Position numbers and translations under genes: made by a program. A stretch of 64,000 nt of DNA from Stentor coeruleus (Eukaryota > Ciliophora > Heterotrichea > Heterotrichida > Stentoridae): contig MPUH01000094.1 of NCBI GenBank assembly GCA_001970955.1, forward strand, positions 46,075 to 110,074, written 5' to 3'. This document shows positions 1 to 8,774 of the stretch, piece by piece (position 1 is the stretch's first letter; each line of letters begins with the position of its first letter). The notes below the pieces were generated by a model. That model saw nothing but the letters and a program-made list of their open reading frames with translations, searched no databases and was not told the origin of the DNA.

Positions 1-339
1 GACGAGTTGTTTTACCCTCTCAAAAGGATTTCTCATAATACAACATGCAAAACTTGCAATAATCGAAGATGTTGTTTCAACAGTAGGTAAAGAGTAGTTT
101 CTGCTAAGCATGTTATCTTTGCATATCATATAAAATGTCCAAAATGTTGCAGCGCATAAAAATGATGACATCAATGCAGCTGAAAGTCCTTTATAAAACG
201 ATGAAGCTTTCTTATCAAGTTTTTGATTCCTATGCTGCCTAGTTTTAATATAATCAAGTGGGTGTAAAGTAAGATCAATTACAGCTCCAGCTATTCCTCC
301 AGAAATAAACAATGGGTAGAATTTCTGAGATAATTCCAT
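1..339 (-). CDS. Mitochondrial carrier family protein, N-terminal part (runs off the window)
   Basis: The 113 codons from the ATG at 339 to the window edge are open with no stop. The protein begins MELSQKFYPLFISGG and contains HPLDYIKTR, matching the carrier signature P-x-[DE]-x-x-[KR] at the end of transmembrane helix 1. A second, similar motif, NPFERVKQ, lies at the window edge, about one 100-residue carrier repeat later. Carriers of this family have three such repeats and exchange metabolites across the inner mitochondrial membrane. The PFERVKQ form recalls S-adenosylmethionine carriers, but the substrate cannot be fixed from this fragment. The C-terminal two thirds lie outside the window. 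Confidence 0.8.
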   Translation of the reverse strand, partial: MELSQKFYPLFISGGIAGAVIDLTLHPLDYIKTRQHRNQKLDKKASSFYKGLSAALMSSFLCAATFWTFYMICKDNMLSRNYSLPTVETTSSIIASFACCIMRNPFERVKQLV

Positions 340-503
340 TTATATCATCTAAACATAAGAAATTCTAAAAATATTAACTATCTTAAAGTGCTTCTATAAT
401 AAACTACAGCTTTTATGAACTTTTTTATAATACTTTCTAATATTTGCATAACAAAAAATATAAATTTGCTGTTAAATCTTAAGACTTTAGATTTAAAATT
501 ACT

Positions 504-860
504 CTAATCTAGTATAACTCCGCGAATATGCCATGTGAATAATATTTCAATTTCCTTCCCTAAAGTATGATCGAAAATTTTTTTGGGGGTAAATTTGTCT
601 TGTTCATTAAGATCTAAGTAGTCTTCAACTTTAAAGTGTTTGCGTAAATGTTTGTTTTTGTCAAGCATGCATAAATTGTGGAACTTTTTTATATGGCGAT
701 TTAGTCCTTTTTTGTATTTGTATGTTTTTTCACAGAATTGACAGGTAAAGTTTCTTGAGTCTGAATGTGAAGTCATATGTCGTTGTAAGAATTGTTTGCT
801 TTTAAATCCTAATTGGCACAAAGTACATGGATAAGGTCTTTGGATATTGCTAAACTCCAT
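504..860 (-). CDS. Small C2H2 zinc-finger protein
   Basis: 118 residues. Two C2H2 fingers fill the first half: CTLC...HMTSH at residues 12-32 and CQFC...HIKKFH at about 40-61, with the usual two-residue Cys spacing. The C-terminal 55 residues are unrelated and recognisable only as charged, then hydrophobic. Two adjacent fingers are enough for nucleic-acid binding, so a DNA- or RNA-binding role is inferred. No partner or target can be read from the context. It ends in TAG. Confidence 0.75.
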   Translation of the reverse strand: MEFSNIQRPYPCTLCQLGFKSKQFLQRHMTSHSDSRNFTCQFCEKTYKYKKGLNRHIKKFHNLCMLDKNKHLRKHFKVEDYLDLNEQDKFTPKKIFDHTLGKEIEILFTWHIRGVILD

Positions 861-1078
861 TTTTTAAAAATGCATTATACTTTAGCTTATTTTCGTAGCA
901 AATGAAATAATCTTTATGATTTAATGGAAAATATTATTAGATGATATTATTTTTTAAAGACAATATAGTTTTTTTATACCCTATAATTTTTTTGTAGTAG
1001 ACTTAGTTTATATCTATTTGATTTATTCTTTAACCCATAATCTATACAAATTTATATATAAAAAGATTTAAAAGTTAA

Positions 1079-1639
1079 ATGTTCTCAATCCAGGGTAAAA
1101 AGTTCGGTGCTGCTAAGCTTATAAAATCCAAGAAAAAACATGAGATACAAATATCTTTGATTTTTGGTAATGAAAAGGTATCACGAAGAAGTAATAGACT
1201 TAGATTCAATCCCTATTCCCCAGTAGTACATACTGATGGTAATTTTATTATTAATAAACATCATAAAGATTACCTAACCCCAGAAAACAACTCAGCAATT
1301 ATCCTAACACCTAAATGCTTTAGTAAAACCCCTACACCTTCTAAGCTTAAAATTATAAAATTTTCTGTTCAGAGATATGAATTTGATCCTCCTAAAACAA
1401 TGAGTTCATTTAGAAATACATATTTTGAAGAACCCAAAGGAACACCACACTCAAGATCAGGCTCTTATCGCAAAGCTATGAAAACTACTGAGTTAGCTCA
1501 AAAGTTCCAGCAAACTGAAAAGAGGACAATTACCAAAAGACTAACAATGAAAGACTTAAATATCAATCTACCAATTATTGTAAACAACCGAAAGCAACGA
1601 AAAAGGGCTTCATGTAAGCCTGGGTTAATAGAACTTTAA
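1079..1639 (+). CDS. Hypothetical basic protein
   Basis: 186 residues, rich in Lys, Arg, Ser and Pro, with no membrane segment and no domain I recognise. A run of Ser/Thr-Pro and basic motifs (CFSKTPTPSKLK, GTPHSRSGSYRK) suggests a disordered, phosphorylatable protein. The ATG follows an AT-only stretch (TTTATATATAAAAAG). Codon use matches its neighbours. Function unknown. Confidence 0.6.
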   Translation: MFSIQGKKFGAAKLIKSKKKHEIQISLIFGNEKVSRRSNRLRFNPYSPVVHTDGNFIINKHHKDYLTPENNSAIILTPKCFSKTPTPSKLKIIKFSVQRYEFDPPKTMSSFRNTYFEEPKGTPHSRSGSYRKAMKTTELAQKFQQTEKRTITKRLTMKDLNINLPIIVNNRKQRKRASCKPGLIEL

Positions 1640-1777
1640 TTTAATATAACAATAAAACTATATTTTCTCTAACTTTAAAGCCCATTCTTTTTTCTCTGAA
1701 TTTTCCTTTATATCAACATAGCAACCTAAGTATATAAAGTAATCATAATACAAAATCAGTATATATACACCAAAAAA

Positions 1778-2725
1778 ATGGACAGTCTTTCAAAATTTCT
1801 CCGTCCCGACACTATGAAAAATAGCAACTCCAAACCTAATTTTTACAAACAAAACTATTGGAACCCAAGATTTTATTTAAGTAAAATCCCAGAATATGAT
1901 TCAAATAAAGATTCTCATTTAAGTTTCTATCATGCTATGTCTAATAAAAAGAAAACCCTAAACTCTCAAAAAATCATCAAAAAACATTCATACTCAAAAA
2001 GCAATTTCAAAGTTTCTATATTAAAACAACATAAATATTTCTTAGAAACTTATATAAACTTAATGAACAGTCATAATATCGATGGTTATTTCACAAAAGT
2101 TTTCCTTGATGCTATTTCTAATAAAGATCTTAAAGATAAAAACCAGATTTTAACAAATGAAATACGAAATCTACTTAATGATACCAGTGAAATCCAAATT
2201 GCCCTAACTTTTGTATATAATCGTGAGAGTAATATTTTAGAACTTAAAAATCAGATTATATCAAAGAAAATAACTAGAAATGAAGCTGAGAATTATTTTT
2301 TACAAGCATTAAGGAATATTAGAGATATATCAGTAATATTGGTAGAAAAGATTTTTAAATGGAAGGAGCATTTACAAGATGTGAGTTTTGAGCCTTCGAA
2401 AACATTAGATGCTTTTTTTGTTTTTAAAGGGGAAAATTATATGTGGAAAATGAACTCAGATTTGTATTTTTTGAAAAGTAGCAAGTTAGATGAGTTTTTC
2501 AACTTTTCAGCGAAGAAAGATCCGTTTTTAATTCATGCAAGTCAGATTAATACTAAAATCCCTTCGGATAAATTTGTTATCCATGCGCCAAAGGAAACAA
2601 TTGATTTGATAAGAAAATACGAAATAAAAATGCTGGAGGATTCATTAAGAAACCATATTTTTTATATACCAAAACAATATGCATATAATGAGAATAAATC
2701 ATATTCAGATGATGATAATGATTAA
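1778..2725 (+). CDS. Hypothetical protein, largely helical
   Basis: 315 residues with no recognised domain. The first 90 residues are basic and Asn/Ser-rich; the middle (about 95-210) is predicted helical by its residue pattern; the tail is acidic (SYSDDDND). The nucleotide composition drifts from C-rich at the start to G-rich near the end, as in other genes of this window. It is co-oriented with the preceding gene, 138 bp away. Function unknown. Confidence 0.65.
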   Translation: MDSLSKFLRPDTMKNSNSKPNFYKQNYWNPRFYLSKIPEYDSNKDSHLSFYHAMSNKKKTLNSQKIIKKHSYSKSNFKVSILKQHKYFLETYINLMNSHNIDGYFTKVFLDAISNKDLKDKNQILTNEIRNLLNDTSEIQIALTFVYNRESNILELKNQIISKKITRNEAENYFLQALRNIRDISVILVEKIFKWKEHLQDVSFEPSKTLDAFFVFKGENYMWKMNSDLYFLKSSKLDEFFNFSAKKDPFLIHASQINTKIPSDKFVIHAPKETIDLIRKYEIKMLEDSLRNHIFYIPKQYAYNENKSYSDDDND

Positions 2726-2789
2726 ATTTTATAAGTTGATATTCTAACTAATCTTAACCTATACTAAAAAGAAAGAAATGAATGGTCAG

Positions 2790-4253
2790 CTAAGTGAATG
2801 AGACCATATACCCGCCTTCAAGTTCATTATATTTAAACCCTTTTTCATTCAAGAACTTAGCCACTTCAGGTTTAAGCTTTGAAACACGTCTGTAAGAATG
2901 AAGTCCTTTTCCCTACATCTCAATTACAGTTATAACCTCCACTTTCCTACACTGTCCTTTTGCCCTACGCAAAAAACAGTCTAACATCAATAAAGCTTCC
3001 TCGGTTTGTAATCCATGCAAGTCAATAACATCAATACCAAACTTCTGATTATTTCTTCTGAAAATCTCTCTATAAGTTTTCATGTAAATATCTCTAAAAT
3101 TTTTAAAATGCTTTTTTCCTTCACTCGTCAACCTTTTAGCATCTGAAAAATTCCCTGAAGCAGCTGCTCTACTAGCAGTTTGATAAAGCACATCATGAAG
3201 TTTTCTCGACATTTGCATAAGTTCTAAATTCTCATTAAATATATTATCAGGCATAGGTTTATCATAATTTAAAAGATCAGTTTGTGAGTAATCTTCTGAT
3301 TTTGATGATGGCTGAATTGAATGATATGGTATTCTTATTGTTTTTTCTACTTCAACTTCTCTATAGTTTAAAGGAAACAGTTCTTTTAGTTTATCAATAC
3401 TTGCTTGAAGATTATCTCCCATTTGGAAGAAAATTTCTTTAACTGCTATATCGTCTATTGCAGGAAATGATTTTTTCAGTATATCGATTTTTTTTACCGC
3501 ATCAACATTATTCCCATCTAAGAAAAAGTTGTTTTGATCTTTAGCCCAATANAAGAAAAAGTTGTTTTGATCTTTAGCCCAATAACCTTTTCTCACAACT
3601 TTTGTCCTTGGTGTACCTATATTAGCTGGATATTCTTCATCATATTTTGTCACTGGTTTAATAGGTTTTTCAATCTCATCATCAAAATCTCTCAAATTAG
3701 TTGCCCCAAGTATTTGAAATGTTTCAATCATATCACGACCACTATTTAAGTATACTTGAAGTGCTTCATCACGATTAACATTAGGAAATAGATCAGCGAG
3801 CATATCCCCAAAACTTTTATTAAGTCTTCTATTTAATGCTTCTTTGTTTACATAACCTATTTCCTGACTACCAAAGTTATCATCTGATCCTAAAGCTTCA
3901 TATTCTGCTGATGCTTCAATCATAAAAGCTGTGGCTTGTGAAATATCTTCCCCACACTGACCGTATACCTGCTGGATATAATCTTTATCAATTTCTTCAA
4001 ACATGTCCTCAAGAAGTTCGATGTTTTGGCATGAATTTTCTGGAATAACTTCAAATGAGCTTAGGTTTAAGATTGCAGTTTCTAAGTTTTCTCCACTTTC
4101 GTTGTAGATTCTTTCTATTTCAATAGCAAGTATATTGGGGAACACCTTTTTGAGTTTGTTTATATCTTTTTTTCGCTCAGAAGGTTTTTTTCCCTTTTTA
4201 ACTGTAGCTTGTGAGATTGTGATAGGAATTTTCGCCCATTGCCCATATTTCAT
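2790..4253 (-). CDS. CUE-like / DUF1771 / Smr-domain protein
   Basis: Two exons joined by a 15-nt intron at 2913-2927 (gtaattgagatgtag). Removing it completes the Smr domain: IDLHGLQTEEAL upstream runs into VEVITGKGLHS downstream, and the protein ends at the TAG at 2790-2792. The N-terminal half has two or three CUE-like ubiquitin-binding segments (for example KKVFPNILAIEIERIYNES). A DUF1771-type helical stretch precedes Smr. This order is typical of N4BP2- and plant CID-type proteins, where Smr acts as an RNA endonuclease or binding module. The single n at 3552 sits between identical 32-bp copies and inserts 11 false codons (repeat of YWAKDQNNFF); the real protein is about 471 residues. Confidence 0.8.
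3520..3584. repeat. Assembly join: 32-bp duplication around n at 3552
   Basis: Positions 3520-3551 and 3553-3584 are identical and separated by one n. One copy should be deleted. Inside the Smr-protein gene the extra 33 nt keep the frame. Confidence 0.9.
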
Positions 4254-4681
4254 TTATTTCGCTTTAAAAAACTATATAATAACTCATAAATTTTTTATAA
4301 ATCTTATTAAATAATTTATCTAAATCTGGGTCTGATATGAAAAATGATGTATTTATTGTGTTTATATAAGAGATTTTCCAAATGTTAATATAAAATTTAC
4401 AAAATAATAGAGTTAAAATAAATAAAATAAAATCTTTGCACCGTATTCTATCTAATATTTACAATTACTACTCAATTATAATCTTTATCACATCATCAAA
4501 CTTTTTTATAATAATCACTACCTAATCCTTCTCTATCTCCCTGTTCTTATAAATAAATCATTACATCTCTATTTACCTCTAAAATTCTTTCATCCTTATC
4601 CTCATCCTTACAAAAAAATATCTTTTTTCCAAAAATCAATCTCAAAAACTCTTTCTCCAACTTTACCAAAAAATTATATAA
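4254..4681. other. Divergent intergenic spacer
   Basis: 428 bp between divergent start codons. It is AT-rich. From about 4440 to 4680 the plus strand is C-rich and nearly free of G, as seen 5' of other plus-strand genes here. No RNA gene or ORF seen. Confidence 0.6.
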
Positions 4682-5830
4682 ATGTCAGACTATTCAGAAG
4701 ACTTCGATGGTTCAGCACGTGGTAGTATTGATGCAAAGCCCAAAAAATACGACGAAAAAAAAGATCTCCACCTAGCCTTATCAAGTAGTAACAGTAACCA
4801 TTCTGACTCAAGTGCAAGTCATAAAGAAAAATTCGAAAAAAACCTTCAAGCTTTACGTGAAGAAATAAAAGCACTAGAAATTGAACAAATGCAAAACATT
4901 GACACTTTTGATAACAATGTTTCTTTAGAAATAGCTGATGATAGTTCAGAAGATGATATAGATTCAATAAAAAAACTTCAAGATGAAATTAGACAACAGG
5001 TTAAAAATAAACCACGTTGCCGTTCTCGACCAAATCCTCAAAGGAAAAAACTTATTACGAATATACAAGAAAAGAAACCTGGGACTAGTAAAAACTATTC
5101 TTTTACGGGGCAGGTACCAAGTGTAAAAAGGCAGTTTATGGTTAGTAAGAAAGATTTTAAAAGTCATGAAGTCACTTTTTTCCAAGCTAAACCTAAACAA
5201 ATAGTATCAGCTGTACCGGATATTAGGAAAGTTCAGAAAAAAAATAGAAAAAAACCTTTAGAGGAAGTTAAGACATATAGAATCAATCAAGCTTTAGAAA
5301 GTTTTGAGAATGATGATTTGGTTAATGGTGTTGATTGGAAAAAATCTGTATTAGAAAGTTTTGTAATTTCGGGACTTTATGATTTTAATTGGGAAAAAGA
5401 TTCAAGTGTACTAAGTGAAGAGCAGATTTTTTCAGCTGCGACTGGGTATTCAGCTAAAGTTGTGAATAAAACTTTTAGGAGGCTTTGCAAAGAAATGTTT
5501 TATGAAAATAAACTTGGGTCATCTTCGATTAAATTAGAAATACAAAGGTTGTTAATGGCAAGAAGATTTATTGTAGCTGCATTAAAAGCTATTCATGAAA
5601 GGGAAGATTTACTAATTGCTATTTTAACTTTAGGAAAAGAAGCAGGGAGTGAACTTGTCACTATGTATAAAAAGCTTTTAAAACTTACCAAGAGTATTCA
5701 ATTATCAATTGTAAAAATAAAAGAATCGATATTAGGACTTGATAAATTCATTTACTTCGGCGAAGACTACGAAAAGAAAATTGTTGATGATGAACGACGT
5801 ATAGCTCGTATAGTTGGAGTTATAAATTAG
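4682..5830 (+). CDS. Hypothetical protein with acidic, coiled-coil N-terminus
   Basis: 382 residues. The N-terminal 120 residues are Ser/Asp/Glu-rich with two short coiled-coil segments (EKFEKNLQALREEIKALEIE and IDSIKKLQDEIRQQ). A basic linker follows (KPRCRSRPNPQRKK). The C-terminal 190 residues look like a compact helical domain that I cannot assign. No membrane segments. ATG chosen at MSDYSEDF, directly after a G-poor upstream tract. Function unknown. Confidence 0.65.
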   Translation: MSDYSEDFDGSARGSIDAKPKKYDEKKDLHLALSSSNSNHSDSSASHKEKFEKNLQALREEIKALEIEQMQNIDTFDNNVSLEIADDSSEDDIDSIKKLQDEIRQQVKNKPRCRSRPNPQRKKLITNIQEKKPGTSKNYSFTGQVPSVKRQFMVSKKDFKSHEVTFFQAKPKQIVSAVPDIRKVQKKNRKKPLEEVKTYRINQALESFENDDLVNGVDWKKSVLESFVISGLYDFNWEKDSSVLSEEQIFSAATGYSAKVVNKTFRRLCKEMFYENKLGSSSIKLEIQRLLMARRFIVAALKAIHEREDLLIAILTLGKEAGSELVTMYKKLLKLTKSIQLSIVKIKESILGLDKFIYFGEDYEKKIVDDERRIARIVGVIN

Positions 5831-5891
5831 ATGTAAACCTTATAATCTGTAAATCATAAAAAATCCATATAATCAATCTCTACATATAAAT

Positions 5892-7031
5892 CTAAAACGA
5901 GTATTTATGAATTAATGACGGCTTCATATTAGGGTCATTTTCCCACTCTTCTTTTTTAATAGTCATAAACTGTCCAAAAGTGCTAAGACTTGCAAGCATA
6001 GACCCTCCAATCCATGCAGCATGTTGCCTAAAAGAATCAGCATACACTTTAATATCATTATTCGAAACCCCTTCTAATCTATTTTTAATATCCTTTTCTA
6101 CTCTTTCATAAAATCCTTTCATCATACTAGACCCACCACTTAACACAACATTTCCATACATATCAGGTTTAAGATCATTATCACATTTCATAATCGATTC
6201 AACAATCTGATCAGTAATTCCTTTAATATCTTGACCAATAATACTTGGTTTAAAAAGTATCTCAGCGGCATTAGCTAAAATATCCTGATCAACATTTATA
6301 ATCTTCCCTCCAGGTAATTCATAAAACCTTTTATCTTCACTAAGAAGTTCTTGACCTTTACGATATTGCAAAGGTACAACAACCATATCTTCAGTAATAT
6401 TTCTAGATAAGAATATTTGTGTTGGTTTCAAATGTGCTGAAAGTTTTTGATGAATAAATGATGTTATGTCGTTACCGGCTAATGGGATTTTATGAATAGC
6501 ATGTGGTAAAGCAAATCCTTCAAATATTGGAACGATACTTGTAAGTCCACAACCAACATCGACAGCAATACCTCTGGTTTTGCCTATAGAAAATAAAGAA
6601 AGAACTGGAGCTGGCATAATACCTAAAGAGTTGACACCAAGGGTTTCTAAAAAGACTTGGGCCATTCTTTGGCGGTTTTCTCTTGTGTTTAAAATTGAGT
6701 CAGTTATGAGGACGTTTACTGAGTTAAGTTCTTCTTGCATGAGGTTTTTTATTATATGTTCCCAAATAAAAGACATACACTCCCAATCTTGTTCTGTGTT
6801 TTTTATTTCCCCTCGGTCTATAGGATAAAATAAAGGTGTCTCGGGGTTTTTTAAGTCAATATCTGCTCCTGAGTACATAGTTTTGGATTTACCTTGCTCT
6901 TGGCTTTCTACTACAGACATCACGGTAGGTAAAACGATTTTTGGTGCATCTTCTCCTGAATATCCTGCTTTGATATACCCAGTTCCATTGTCTATTACAA
7001 TAAAGTCTTTAGTATCGAGTTCAGCTTCCAT
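5892..7031 (-). CDS. Divergent actin-like protein
   Basis: 379 residues, close to the 375 of actin, and collinear with it throughout. Recognisable sites are phosphate loop 1 (DNGTGYIKAGYSGEDAP, about residues 14-30), phosphate loop 2 (VDVGCGLTS, about 158-166) and the adenosine loop (VLSGGSSMMKGF). The C-terminus HKYSF corresponds to the actin HRKCF end. Many residues that are nearly invariant in conventional actin are changed, so this is an actin-related or divergent ciliate actin rather than the main actin. ATP binding is likely; polymerisation is uncertain. It does not clearly match a canonical Arp class by eye. Confidence 0.85.
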   Translation of the reverse strand: MEAELDTKDFIVIDNGTGYIKAGYSGEDAPKIVLPTVMSVVESQEQGKSKTMYSGADIDLKNPETPLFYPIDRGEIKNTEQDWECMSFIWEHIIKNLMQEELNSVNVLITDSILNTRENRQRMAQVFLETLGVNSLGIMPAPVLSLFSIGKTRGIAVDVGCGLTSIVPIFEGFALPHAIHKIPLAGNDITSFIHQKLSAHLKPTQIFLSRNITEDMVVVPLQYRKGQELLSEDKRFYELPGGKIINVDQDILANAAEILFKPSIIGQDIKGITDQIVESIMKCDNDLKPDMYGNVVLSGGSSMMKGFYERVEKDIKNRLEGVSNNDIKVYADSFRQHAAWIGGSMLASLSTFGQFMTIKKEEWENDPNMKPSLIHKYSF

Positions 7032-7196
7032 TTATTAGTTTTATGGGTTTTTGTATTTTACGAGGGTTTATAAGAATTTTAAACTTTTTTTTAGTTTGGA
7101 GATAAAGTTTGAGAGATTTTAATGGAAATTTTAAGGTTACGTTTAGTTATTATTATATACTCACTGTGTTTATGAGTTAATTTTTTTTTGGGGTTT

Positions 7197-8708
7197 TTAT
7201 CTAAGAAATTTGCTTTTTGAAGGTTTTGGTATTAAAGCCCAGGGATGATTCAAACCTTCAGTCGGTGTTAGGCGTTTTTCAGGGTTCCATTCAAAACACC
7301 TTAAAAGAAAATCTAAAAAGTCGTTATCTGAAGTTTTAAGACTTACCTGTAAACTATTCATGCCTGGGAAAATATTTTTACCATCACTAAGCTGACATGA
7401 TTTCAACTGCCCTCCTTCAATAAACAAATTTTTCCTACATGCATTTAATAACATCTCAGAAGGAGGCATACCTAAAAACGATACAATATACAAAAACTGA
7501 TCTTTTTCTGATTCCCCAGGCCATAATGGTTGACCAGTATAAAGTTCAGCAAGTATACATCCAAGGCTCCACATATCAATAGCTGGTGTATATGGAATCC
7601 CAAGCATAATTTCAGGAGCCCTATAAAAACGACTTTGTATATAAGTATGAAGTCTTTCTGATATAAAACATGACGACCCAAAATCAATAAGTTTAATCCC
7701 AGCTTTCTTAGGATTAATCAAAAGCACATTCTCTGGTTTTAAATCACAATGAACAATCTGTAAACTTCTTATATACTCAAGAGCAGTTAAAATCTGCCTA
7801 GCAAAGCACTTTATAAGCGGCAGAGAAAGTCCTTTAAAATTATTCAACCTCAAAAACTCATACAAATTTATACTCACAAGCTCAAAAGTTATACAAATAT
7901 GGCTACGAAATGAAAAGTAATTCTTCATTCTTATGATGTTTTTCAAATCTTCAGGGTCACTCTCTCTCATTTCATGTAAAACTCTTACCTCAATAGTTGC
8001 TTGTTGATGGAATTTCGACTTGTTTTTTATTATCTTCAAAGCAATGTTCTCTTTTTTCTTATGGTCATAGCATTCACATACTTGTCCAAAACTCCCTTTT
8101 CCAAGTAATTCTAATATTTCATATCTATAAGCAATATGATCATTTTTTACTAATAAATAATCAGCATGTTTATCATCAAAACCATAATTCTCTTGATCGG
8201 CTCTTGGTTTTAGTTTATTATCTATTTTCCCAACATAATAAATTTCTGAGTATTTTAAGATTTCCCCTTGTTCGTAATTTGTCAGTTCGTTTTTTAGTAA
8301 AATTAAAGCTTTTGTTGGTTTCATAGGGAATTCAATTTTTTCAGGGATAAGATGTCCATGTTTTGGGGAAAGAGATAGTTTAAATGATCGGTTAGACCCT
8401 GTTGTAAGAAGTCTTGATGAGTTTTTTCTTGTGTTTGAAGCTGGGGATTGGATTTTGAACTTGGTTGATGTGTTTTTTGAAGAACTATGGGCGCTTGAGA
8501 TTTTAGTACTTCTGTTGATTTTTAAAGATACTCTTGTTGGCATTGGGTCGATTGTGATTTTTAAGAGGCTTTTTTTGGACCTTGGACGATTTTGAGTTTT
8601 CTTTGATGAGGTCCTGAGGATAATTCTTTTAGCTTTTGGGGTTTTGGCTGCTGGGCCCTCTTGGGTGACATTGGTTATTTTGTATGAATAGTCTAGCGAT
8701 GATAACAT
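7197..8708 (-). CDS. DYRK-family dual-specificity protein kinase
   Basis: 503 residues. A basic, disordered N-terminus (1-130) is followed by a DYRK-type NAPA/DH-like segment (LTNYEQGEILKYSEIYYVG, about 142-160) and a kinase domain (about 195-492). Visible residues are the glycine loop GKGSFG (203-208), Lys225, the loop HCDLKPEN (320-327, with Cys in place of Arg, typical of DYRK), DFG (342-344) and the activation segment YIQSRFYRAPE (356-366), whose first Tyr is the autophosphorylation site in this family. The NAPA-like box points to class 2 (DYRK2/3/4-like). These kinases phosphorylate Ser/Thr in cell-cycle and condensate control. Confidence 0.92.
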   Translation of the reverse strand: MLSSLDYSYKITNVTQEGPAAKTPKAKRIILRTSSKKTQNRPRSKKSLLKITIDPMPTRVSLKINRSTKISSAHSSSKNTSTKFKIQSPASNTRKNSSRLLTTGSNRSFKLSLSPKHGHLIPEKIEFPMKPTKALILLKNELTNYEQGEILKYSEIYYVGKIDNKLKPRADQENYGFDDKHADYLLVKNDHIAYRYEILELLGKGSFGQVCECYDHKKKENIALKIIKNKSKFHQQATIEVRVLHEMRESDPEDLKNIIRMKNYFSFRSHICITFELVSINLYEFLRLNNFKGLSLPLIKCFARQILTALEYIRSLQIVHCDLKPENVLLINPKKAGIKLIDFGSSCFISERLHTYIQSRFYRAPEIMLGIPYTPAIDMWSLGCILAELYTGQPLWPGESEKDQFLYIVSFLGMPPSEMLLNACRKNLFIEGGQLKSCQLSDGKNIFPGMNSLQVSLKTSDNDFLDFLLRCFEWNPEKRLTPTEGLNHPWALIPKPSKSKFLR

Positions 8709-8774
8709 TTATCTAATTAAATATTTTGAAAGGTTTTAATGCTTATAAAAGTTTAAATGCCTTATAACCCCAAA

